Source: Pilatotrama ljubarskyi (Eukaryota; Basidiomycota; Agaricomycetes; Polyporales; Polyporaceae). From it: DNA of 15,105 nucleotides. Below, one piece after another: positions 8,601 through 15,105 of the stretch. The DNA lies in contig MU277704.1 of NCBI GenBank assembly GCA_022385805.1, forward strand, positions 145,993-161,097, written 5' to 3'. The notes beneath the pieces were generated by a model. That model was given only the letters and a program-made list of their open reading frames with translations, searched no databases and was not told the origin of the DNA. The translations under genes and the position numbers were made by a program. The stretch's first letter is position 1; every line of letters begins with the position of its first letter.

Positions 8601-9319
8601 TGTTAGGTACCATGCATGGGTAAGACTGGAGTCCCGGAGGCCGGAAGACGAAAGGCCAATATCGGACCAAAAAAGTCCGATCAGAACCCGATCGAAGTAC
8701 GCATCGTATAGGAGTATTGGAGAGGACTCGTGAAACTATTAGTAACGCGCTTCGAGAGTCGACGGAGTCCTCTAATTTACGGAGGAATGTACTATTATGT
8801 AATCGGACCGAGAGTGGACCGATGTCGGAGGCCAGTCGGAGACTGGCGGTAGAAGTCGAAGTGTCAAAGTGCTGGCTACCAGAGGACAAGTCACGAAGGA
8901 CTTATCTTAGTAGTGTCGGAGGTCGGACTGTGATCGGACCGAAGTCGGAATCGGATCGGACCTGAGATTGGAGGTCGGAATGTTATTCAGGAGGATAAAC
9001 AAAAGGGTAAAGGATGGGGGACCAAAGAGTATACCACCAGATCAAGTGGTTAACGAGATATCTGAACTAAAGAGCTACCCTATAGAATCCAAAGCTTATA
9101 TGGTAAGAAGTAAGTAAGGTTCAGGTTTATAAGGAGTAACTGCGGAGGGGAGATCAGAGCAGGATTGAATGGAGCGAAGGTCAGAACCGCGTGGAGTACG
9201 GCGCAGGTTAGTCTCATCGCTGATGATGGCGAGTGAGTCTTGGAGTGGTCTCGGAGGCTGATCGGACCGATCGGGTTCTGAAAGGCGCTGGACCGGAAGG
9301 GTCTGCATGGGCGCTAACA
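8601..9319 (-). mobile_element. Solo LTR (family 1), second copy
   Basis: 719 bp from TGTTAG to CTAACA, clearly homologous over its length to the LTR at 4096-4817 and in the same orientation. Flanking pentamers do not match (GCCTC at 8596-8600, CTGTT at 9320-9324), so it has lost its duplication or arose by recombination. Many CpG sites of the other copy are TpG or CpA here, while the block 8732-8810 is identical to 4226-4304. It starts only 13 bp after the family-2 LTR ends. Confidence 0.9.
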
Positions 9320-9937
9320 CTGTTCATGTAATCTTGCATATATAACATCTGCAGAATGATTGTTACATACTGCCTCACTCTCTCGGTCTCACTCAGTTAT
9401 TGCTCCTGCTCCACTGATTCAAATATGCTGACAAAACCTATACTTGGCTAGCAGTGAAGGTGCAATTTGCAGGATTTGATATATCCAGAGTTGTGAAAAA
9501 CAATTTGTAAGGTATCACATTTGCTATAGCACAATTGAGCATCTGTTTCATAATAATGCTTATTTATGTATGTAATGCTCACAAGACACTGATAAAGTCT
9601 ATACCAAAAATTCAGACAGTGGTCTGGCAGGTAAGATATCTGTCTTCACCAGTAAGACATATTCCTTCCAGACCAAGGTGTATGAACAGACCAAGTCGCT
9701 AGTAAGACCCTTGCCAGACAGATTTGCAAGACACAGACAGGCCAGACACCTGCACATTTTGCTGATGCAGTAGAGTGTGGCCAGTCAAAATGATCATTAC
9801 CTATTAGTGACTATTGTGGCTAGTGCCAGCTCAAATAGTCACCTGCACATATTGCCGATGACTGGGTCAGAGCAGCTGCCATCCTTCTACTACACTCAGA
9901 AGCTTCGCCAGGATATTGGCCACCTACATGGAGCTCA
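9320..9937. other. AT-richer intergenic stretch, no gene recognised
   Basis: No convincing open frame. About 9615-9755 contains repeated short words CCAGAC and AGTAAGAC in loose alternation. A CACCTGCACAT-containing word occurs at about 9748 and again at about 9842, a small direct repeat. The words GTGACTATTGT and AATAGTCAC before the inverted-repeat element recur near the second copy. Confidence 0.5.
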
Positions 9938-10364
9938 TTATTACTGTTTGCATAAAAGTTGTCACATGACACTTTTCTGCTCCATGCCGCATCCGAGATG
10001 TCAAAAAATCGTTGCAGCTCACAGAGCTCATGGAATCAGATACTTTCTTAGTCTGACTAAAGATAAAAATATATGTTGTTTTCTGATGTATAGTTTGGAT
10101 GGAGACCAAAGCTTTCATGCTCTACTTTAGGCATTCAGCCCAGCTCATGGTAGGTGTAGCTGATATAACCATAGTGGTCCATTTGGCCAGATTTCTGGTC
10201 ACTCTCCACCCATTTTATATGTATATACAAAAATCTGATGAACTGACTACAAGACAGATCAAAATTTTTGAGGGACTCTGTACTAAGCTACAGATTTTTC
10301 AAAGAGGGAGGCCGCAAGTGAAGCTATTCCGGTCACGTGACAACATTTATGCAAACAGTAATAA
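9938..10364 (+). mobile_element. Small inverted-repeat transposon (MITE-like), copy 1
   Basis: 427 bp bounded by terminal inverted repeats of 33 bp with two mismatches: TTATTACTGTTTGCATAAA... at the left and its complement at the right (10332-10364). The inner end of the repeat is the palindrome GTCACGTGAC on the right and GTCACATGAC on the left. A diverged relative in the opposite orientation is at 14095-14501, and similarity between the two stops at the same points on both ends, which fixes the boundaries. If the outer TA is the duplicated target, the ends begin TTACTG. It encodes no transposase, so it is non-autonomous. The superfamily is not determined. An apparent open frame through it is spurious. 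Confidence 0.8.
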
Positions 10365-10787
10365 GTCGCCGTTGATGAACTGAGCTACATTGAGGGTCAA
10401 TGCGACAAGGCCACCACCCACCTACACTCGTTGACGTGCAGCGGTGATGCCACAGCCGTGGCATTAATCATGCTTCCCATGGGTGAGACATCATCAGTCG
10501 CCACTTACTTGGCATGGGTGAGGGAGTAGCCGATACTGATGAGTTGGTGTGGTCCATTGATACGGCCCTGTGTGATGTGTGTAGGCTCCAGTTGTAAAGT
10601 TTGAGGTCTTTGCGAGCAGATTTGATGTGCGATGGCCTGCCTTAGTTTGGGACTGACTCATCTGGCCATTACACACTGCACGGGGAACTTCTGTGTGCGG
10701 TCTGTGTGGTGCGGAAGTTGCACCCTCAATTCTACAGTGAGTACATATTTATGTGGGGCCTACGAGGTATGCATCACCACCCCGACT
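10365..10787. other. Intergenic stretch upstream of gene fragment 1
   Basis: No recognisable gene. The open frame of fragment 1 extends upstream to 10632, but the translation there (Cys/Thr/Ser-rich) looks non-coding. No clear promoter seen. Confidence 0.4.
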
Positions 10788-11366
10788 ATGGCCACTCTTG
10801 CACCAGACACCAAAGAATTTGAGGACACTATCCGCAAAGCCCGGGACAGTCTGAGGGCCAAAGTGGAGAGAGGGCTTGGGAACTGGGAGGCTGGAGGGCT
10901 AAATGCCCGTGACAACAATGCTTGGTGTGAAGCTGGCTGTTAGTTCACTGCATTGTTGGTAGGCCTTAGCGAACCCTCGAACTTCCCCACCCCGAGTCTG
11001 ACTGCGCTTTCGCAGGTGACCTACCTCAATCTGGGTGGCTGCGATGCTGAGGCCGAGCTGCTCTGCAGGTGGGTAGATGCCCTACTCTTAGTGCGAGCAC
11101 ACCAACCTCAGCTCCTTATAAGCTTCCAGTTAGCTTACACAGCTACTATCCACATGCTAGTGTCATGGTTGCTGCATAGCTCACAGCTCCACCTTACACA
11201 GCTGAAGAAATAGGCAGGCGTGTTCATATGCATCCTTCTCTACATCACACAGGGGGACACTGTCTTCGAGAGCATGGTAAATGCTCTTTGCACCGAGCTT
11301 CACACACTGCGGGCTGGAATGGCTCAGGTTATGCAGAATCTGGATGAGCTCGAAGCACATCTCTAG
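10788..11366 (+). pseudogene. Gene fragment 1 with probable introns, function unknown
   Basis: Not recognised. A charged, helical-looking exon starts MATLAPDTKEFEDT at 10788 and runs to about 10938. A probable 77-nt intron follows (GTTAGT at 10939, branch-like CTGAC, CGCAG ending 11015). A second open block VTYLNLGGCDAEAELLCRW spans 11016-11072. After a longer intron (GTAGAT at 11073 to CACAG at 11252) a third block starts GDTVFESMVNALC and ends at TAG 11364-11366. Blocks two and three join in phase. Block one ends in phase 1 at its best donor, which puts a TGA into block two, so the first junction does not work as drawn. Either my splice choice is wrong or the gene is decayed. Confidence 0.45.
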
Positions 11367-11664
11367 GGGGTTTGTGCCAACTTTGGCACTTTGGGAACTC
11401 CACATCTGCACACGGGTAGAGCCCTATATGTTTCCACTTGCGACTGAATGCCAGACTTCGCCTTTGCTCAGCTTGCATGCTCGCCCACTGCTGCAAAGAT
11501 TCTATTGCTCACTGCACTTGTCCCAAAGTGCTTGTATTAGTTTGCCACCTATATAGCGTGCTTACTGAGCACTTGTGCCTCTATAACTCCTTCTTCACAT
11601 CCGCATTTGGCGCTCTTTGCTGTTCGCTTCCCCCATTTATGCCTTGCCATTTGCTCAATCCATC
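11367..11664. other. Stretch between the two gene fragments
   Basis: No coding block with convincing composition. It contains CTATATAG at about 11550-11557, about 110 bp before the second fragment's ATG, which could be a promoter element. Otherwise nothing seen. Confidence 0.35.
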
Positions 11665-11900
11665 ATGACCCCTTGCACTGCTTCCATCTTCAAGAAGGGC
11701 AGTAAGGCCCACACCTCCAGTGCGGAGAACTGCAAAGCAGCAATTGTGGATGCCCTTGCAATGATTGTGCAAGACCCAGATGGCAGCGCTGGCCTGCACC
11801 CAGTTTATGCTACTGGTGTCCTGCAGGTGCTGGTGTGACATTTTTTGCCCTTTGCAGAGCATCCTCTCACTTACTCTCCCTTGTTCGCAGGAGACGCTGG
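11665..11900 (+). pseudogene. Gene fragment 2, cut off by an LTR insertion
   Basis: Not recognised. The frame starts MTPCTASIFKKGSKAH at 11665 and runs 54 codons to CTGCAG at 11821-11826. A probable 64-nt intron follows (GTGCTG at 11827, TTCGCAG ending 11890). The next exon begins GAG ACG CTG and is interrupted at 11900/11901 by the start of a family-2 LTR. The remainder of the gene was not found on the far side of the LTR. Typical fungal intron size and acceptor support it having been a real gene. It might belong with fragment 1 as one longer gene, but fragment 1 ends in a stop. Confidence 0.45.
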
Positions 11901-12263
11901 TGTTACATCCCATGCACCCGCCTTCTTCTCTGATACCACTCCGCATTTTCTGGACCTAACTCCGGCCATTAACTCCGCATTTTCCGGACCTAACTCCGGA
12001 CTTATCTCCCCATTCTGACTCCACTACATTCTCTCCATACTTGTACTCTGCTTCTCTGGACTTTTACTCCGCATTTTCGGACTACAACTCGGCTTTTCCA
12101 GACTATAACTCCGCTTTTCCAGACTACAACTCCGCATTTTATCCGAAGTTCAGTCTTATGCCTCAGATTGTGCCATTCCTTCACAATAGGCTTATTGTCT
12201 TCATCCTGGAACCCCTCTTTTATCCTTCTCCTTATTGTTTACGTTCACAATAAGGCTTACTTC

Positions 12264-12271
12264 TATATATA
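12264..12271 (+). promoter_or_regulatory. TATA box of LTR family 2, copy B
   Basis: TATATATA with the same flanks as in copy A; preceded by ACAATAGGCTTATTGT (12183-12198) and the pair CTTATTGT (12231-12238) / ACAATAAG (12247-12254). Confidence 0.6.
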
Positions 12272-12387
12272 CCGAGCTGGTATGCCATAGCTACTCAGTC
12301 TGGATACTTGTTGTACTTCTTGTCATTGCCGTGACCCTGCAATCAACTTGTGTCTTATCCTCAATTCTGCTCCTTGTCTCCAAGTCC

Positions 12388-12478
12388 GCTCCAAGTCCGG
12401 GACATACTCCACTCCAACTCCGAGATGTACTCCACTCCAACTCTGAGATGTACTCCGCTCCAACTCTGGACGTACTCC
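12388..12478 (+). repeat. 22-23-bp tandem repeat, four units
   Basis: Units at 12388-12410, 12411-12433, 12434-12456 and 12457-12478, homologous to the three units in copy A. Unit number therefore varies between LTR copies. Confidence 0.8.
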
Positions 12479-12657
12479 GCCCCCATCCTCTAGTCCGAAA
12501 TTGAGGACACCCCAGAAGGTTCTCAGGCATGTTGCTAATAGCTTCGCGGAAGTCCTCACCCTTGCTGTGCCTCCGTCCGGACATCCTCAACTCTGAAGTC
12601 CGCATTTTTGAAGTCTGCACCCCCAACTCTGGACTTAACACCAGCACGGACCTAACA

Positions 12658-12833
12658 ATGGTGTGGAGTAAGGAGCAGCTTAGACTCATTGTCTATAATC
12701 ACAACGAGTACAGTTCGGGGTTCAGAGTGAGTTTTGAAGGCTCATCAGACTGATTGAGTTCTGAAAGGCACTGGACCAGAAGGATCCGATTCCAAAAGGT
12801 GCCAAACTGGAAGGGTCTGCAAGGGCGCTAACA
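12658..12833 (-). mobile_element. Fragment of LTR family 1
   Basis: 176 bp homologous to one end of the LTRs at 4096-4817 and 8601-9319 (the end that includes GGGCGCTAACA). It is more diverged than either and has lost most CpG sites. It follows copy B without a spacer. Confidence 0.75.
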
Positions 12834-12872
12834 ACCCCCAACTCTGGACTCAATGCCAGCACATCCCTAACA
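12834..12872 (+). mobile_element. 39-bp fragment of the 3' end of LTR family 2
   Basis: Reads CCCCCAACTCTGGACT through CCTAACA, matching the last 39 bp of copy B with a few changes. Together with the preceding family-1 fragment it implies a family-1 LTR once inserted into an older family-2 LTR, followed by recombination with copy B. Confidence 0.7.
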
Positions 12873-12933
12873 GCTCATCTGCTTGCAAATTCATCGTTAT
12901 TCTTATCTTTCTGCCTATTCGGAAGCATTGCAC

Positions 12934-13099
12934 TGTTGGAATAAGCATTAGTTCCAGGAATGCAGGGAGCCCACGTCACAAATGTGTGGCGTGCTCAATC
13001 CGGGCGGCTCGATGTACATATACAAAAATGCGATCTAATCGCATTCGCACGAGCGCACCGGCTTACTCGACGACCCAGCCCACCCTGTTTGCTTCAACA
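12934..13099 (-). mobile_element. Ty1/copia 3' LTR
   Basis: 166 bp, TGTTGGAATAAG to GCTTCAACA on the plus strand, so TGTTG...CAACA on both strands. On the minus strand it follows a polypurine tract (TTGAGGGGGTA, 13110-13100) and lies downstream of the copia gag, as a 3' LTR should. The short length fits many copia LTRs. No second copy is in the window, so ends are inferred from the TG/CA form and the tract. Confidence 0.7.
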
Positions 13100-13137
13100 T
13101 ACCCCCTCAAGCCATGCACGAGTGCATACCCCCTCAA
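13098..13137 (-). repeat. Duplicated polypurine tract before the copia LTR
   Basis: The 13-mer TTGAGGGGGTATG occurs twice on the minus strand, at 13137-13125 and 13110-13098, 27 bp apart. The second directly abuts the LTR. Between them is a short inverted pair ATGCAC / GTGCAT. Confidence 0.7.
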
Positions 13138-14093
13138 TCACCAAGCCTTATTCTCGTCGTCTTCATCCTCCATGAGGTCCTCATAGTATCCTGCCAGCAT
13201 GGCCGTGTTCACACTACCGTGACCATCTTGTGCCTTGCTTGCCATCAACGCCTCCCAGGCAGCCTTCTGCAGACACTCTGACTTGAAGTGACCAACCTTG
13301 TCACAGAAGTAGCACTGGACTTGCGTGTGATCGACCTTCGGCTTCGCGGTAGAGACCAGGGCAGGTGCCGCCACTCCAGGGTCATGGGTAGGGGTAGAGC
13401 TCAAGGTAGTAGAGGATAAACCAGTCTGCCGGACTTCCTCGCTCAGAAGTTACTGAATAACTTCTTTGAGCGTGAGCTGCTCTGTCGGGACGGAGTCGAG
13501 TGTGATGATGACCGCATCGTACGCAGATAAGAGGCCCATAGTGACAGCGAGGATCTTGTCTTGCTCAGTGATCACAATGCCTGTCTCCTCCATCTGGAAC
13601 ACCATGCTGCGGATCTCCCCTATCCACACCTGCATTGACTGCTTCGCCTTCTTCTTCGACGTCAGGAACTTCCTTTTCATCACCAGCTGGGTTGCAAACC
13701 CGCGCACCTTGTGCACCTTTGCCAGCATCTCCCAGATCTCCATTTGGTCATGAGAACGCATATGGGATAACTGACCACCATCGACCTGCATGATCATCTC
13801 TGCCCTCGCCTCGTTCATTGTCTGCACCGACCATTTCTTCTTCTTCTTTGCATACTCCTCCTGCCACTGCACTGGATCCTGCACCGCTGCATAAGAAAAT
13901 AAAAAGTAAGAATTTAAATGCATGTATGGCTGAAAATAGAATGTGCATTTATAGGATTGAACTCTCATACTTATAAAAACATGTAAGTGCATGACTACTC
14001 TATTCAAGTGCTGACACAATCTAGCCATTGAATTCTACTTACCATGTGGTGTATAGAGAAGTATCTCAGTGAATGTATAATGCCACCAATCAC
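13138..14093 (-). pseudogene. Ty1/copia gag fragment with candidate intron, no pol
   Basis: Minus strand. Exon 2 (13886-13141) encodes a copia-type Gag: capsid region (QWQEEYAKKKKKW ... RKFLTSKKKAKQS ... LLSAYDAVIITL), then zinc knuckle CYFCDKVGHFKSEC, then an acidic end ENKAW and TGA at 13138-13140. A TAA at 13450-13452 interrupts the capsid region in frame, probably from CAA. In copia polyproteins the Trp at this position is followed by the protease DSG motif. Here the stop and polypurine tract follow instead, so protease, integrase, RT and RNase H are missing. Upstream, 14093-14043 continues the frame as DWWHYTFTEILLYTPH if the 156-nt segment 14042-13887 is spliced out. The 5' part is lost at the small transposon starting at 14095. 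Confidence 0.8.
13887..14042 (-). other. Candidate spliceosomal intron in copia gag
   Basis: On the minus strand it begins with a perfect donor GTAAGT (14042-14037) and ends with a pyrimidine-rich acceptor TTATTTTCTTATGCAG (ending 13887). It is AT-rich with stops in the coding frame, and removal joins two open Gag segments in phase. An alternative is a small insertion that happens to carry splice-like ends. Confidence 0.55.
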
Positions 14094-14094
14094 C

Positions 14095-14501
14095 TTATTA
14101 CCAATTGCAGAATGTATGTCACGTGACTAAAATGGCATCATCTGTGGCCTCCCTCCTCAAAACAATTGGCAGCCCAGTACAGAGTCCTTCAAAAATCTTG
14201 ATCTCTTTTGCAGACAGTTCATAATATTTGGCTATTTAGAGGCATATATGACATGGGTTATAAAATGACCAGAAAGCATGCCAAAGTGCATACTATGGTT
14301 ATATTAGCCTCAGCTACCATGAGGTGGGCTTAATTTCCGACAAAATATACACAGAAGATAGTGCATAATTTTATTTCTCTATGGAAAAAAAAGAAATGTT
14401 CATTCTCATGAGCTCTGTGAGCTGCAATGATTTTTTGACATTCAGCATGTAGTCTGGAGAGGCAGAGTGTCATGTGACAACTTTTATGCAAATAGTAATA
14501 A
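14095..14501 (-). mobile_element. Small inverted-repeat transposon (MITE-like), copy 2
   Basis: 407 bp homologous, in reverse orientation, to 9938-10364 along its length. Ends TTATTACC at the left and GTAATAA at the right, with GTCACGTGAC at 14119-14128 on the inner side of the left repeat. It is more diverged than copy 1 within its terminal repeats. It borders the copia gag remnant and probably truncates it. No coding capacity. Confidence 0.75.
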
Positions 14502-14686
14502 CTATTGATATTATCTATGCACAATGATTCACATCAGCAAGTCACCAATAATAGTCAATAACAGTCAACATCCAGTTGTAGCTGACAGTGGTATCTATAG
14601 ATACTCATAGTCCTACAATAGTCACCAGCTTTCCATTCCAGCCCAATAGTGATAGTCAATATCCATCCCAGCACCCAATACCCAGG
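14502..14686. other. Spacer with scattered AATAGTCA words
   Basis: No gene. The word TGACTATT or its complement AATAGTCA and close variants occur repeatedly (about 14550-14560, 14616-14625, 14650-14660), also seen upstream of copy 1 of the small transposon. No copia 5' LTR was found here. Confidence 0.45.
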
Positions 14687-14688
14687 TA

Positions 14689-15105
14689 CACTGGCGCTCA
14701 AAAGTATTGCACGCCGGTATTTAGCGCCCATTTTTGCAACTGTATCCCTTTTTTCTCCACACACAATGCATAGTATGACATGAAACTTTGCCATAATGTA
14801 TATACGGGTTTGTAGTATGTATACACAAAATCTCATGAAGATTGGATCCTAAATGCAGGCTTGAGACGTGCAGCAATGAGATGAACACTTTGTTGATACC
14901 TATTTGTCCCCGGCGCGAGGACGCGCGCGCACCCGGGTCTCCCAATTCTTTCTCTCTTTTCTCTCTAACCACTTCATCAATCCTCCCCAAACCTCCTGCA
15001 ACCTAATCCTTTGCTTCCATATCAACTATGGCTGAGCTCACCCCGACCAAGAAGAAAACCATTATGACAATGTACAGTCTTGGTCAAAAGACTGCTGACA
15101 TTGCC
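14689..15105 (+). mobile_element. Tc1/mariner-like transposon, left end, continues past the window
   Basis: The end CACTGGCGCTCAAAAGTATT follows a TA dinucleotide (14687-14688), the target that this superfamily duplicates, and this terminal sequence is typical of fungal Tc1-type elements. A pyrimidine-rich leader (about 14940-15020) precedes the transposase start. The right end is outside the window, so intactness is unknown. Confidence 0.8.
15028..15105 (+). CDS. Tc1-like transposase, first 26 codons
   Basis: ATG at 15028 opens MAELTPTKKKTIMTMYSLGQ and continues as KTADIA to the window edge. This is the start of a helix-turn-helix DNA-binding domain of the kind that Tc1 transposases use to bind their own inverted repeats; the pattern L-T-P-x-K near the start and the GxxxxxIA turn are typical. 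The DDE catalytic core lies beyond the window. The start is chosen because it is the first ATG after a pyrimidine-rich leader and gives the usual distance to the helix-turn-helix. No damage is seen in the visible part. Confidence 0.75.
   Translation, partial: MAELTPTKKKTIMTMYSLGQKTADIA

Larger units (their letters stand above)
11901..12657 (+). mobile_element. LTR (family 2), copy B
   Basis: 757 bp from TGTTACAT to CTAACA, homologous throughout to 7898-8587. It is 67 bp longer, mainly through extra subrepeat units before the palindromes (about 12050-12140) and a fourth tandem unit at 12388-12478. TATA box at 12264-12271. Flanking pentamers differ (GCTGG before, ATGGT after), and the right side abuts a family-1 LTR fragment directly, so the right junction was rearranged. 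Its left end splits gene fragment 2. Confidence 0.9.

Noticed and set aside
4096..9319. The two family-1 LTRs as the 5' and 3' LTRs of one full-length element
   Set aside because: The LTR at 4096-4817 has its own perfect TCCTC duplication, and the outer flanks (TCCTC and CTGTT) do not match. The sequence between belongs to another Gypsy element and another LTR.
9777..10130. Open frame of 117 codons as a protein
   Set aside because: It crosses the boundary of the small inverted-repeat element, and the translation has no coding character.
10788..11072. Clean splice of exon 1 to exon 2 in gene fragment 1
   Set aside because: The best donors at 10925 and 10939 give phases that put a TGA into exon 2. 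No donor in the right phase looks credible.
7898..12657. The two family-2 LTRs as a pair bounding an internal region
   Set aside because: Copy A has its own CCCAT duplication, and the intervening 3.3 kb has no retrotransposon coding sequence or primer-binding site.
9938..14501. The long inverted repeat as the arms of one large transposon enclosing the gene fragments
   Set aside because: Each arm has its own terminal inverted repeats and the arms are strongly diverged, so two separate small elements fit better.

Overview
The window looks like a transposon-dense stretch of a fungal nuclear genome, most likely a basidiomycete (Agaricomycetes). The reasons are a Ty3/Gypsy element of the type common in that group, LTRs with 5-bp target duplications, a Ty1/copia gag, a Tc1/mariner-type element, and gene pieces with short introns. 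There are no bacterial operons, rRNA or tRNA genes. No intact gene is visible; almost everything is a nested, decaying mobile element or a fragment of one.

Layout. Positions 1-324 are GC-rich non-coding DNA with a degenerate decamer repeat. From 326 to about 7819, on the minus strand, lies a Ty3/Gypsy element: 5' LTR (about 6738-7819, TATA box), gag (6663-4837), and a pol reading protease, reverse transcriptase, RNase H and part of integrase (4095-326). It has three premature TGA codons and its integrase stops inside the codon for the third catalytic residue. A 722-bp solo LTR of another family (4096-4817, duplication TCCTC) sits between gag and pol. It landed in the loop of what looks like a classic -1 ribosomal frameshift hairpin.

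Positions 7898-9319 hold two more solo LTRs: one on the plus strand (7898-8587, duplication CCCAT) and one of the same family as the gag-pol insertion (8601-9319, minus). After an AT-rich stretch there is a 427-bp element with 33-bp terminal inverted repeats (9938-10364); an inverted relative lies at 14095-14501. Positions 10788-11900 carry two exon-intron gene fragments of unknown function, the second cut off by a third plus-strand LTR (11901-12657). Behind that come fragments of both LTR families.

Positions 12934 to about 14093 are a Ty1/copia remnant on the minus strand that has a 3' LTR and gag but no pol, with a candidate 156-nt spliceosomal intron in gag. The last 417 bases are the left end of a Tc1/mariner-like element, reaching the first 26 codons of its transposase at the window edge.

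How it fits together: the Gypsy element is the oldest visible layer in its stretch, since it lost its 3' end and was later split by the solo LTR. CpG-to-TpG/CpA changes appear to have aged the LTR copies to different degrees.
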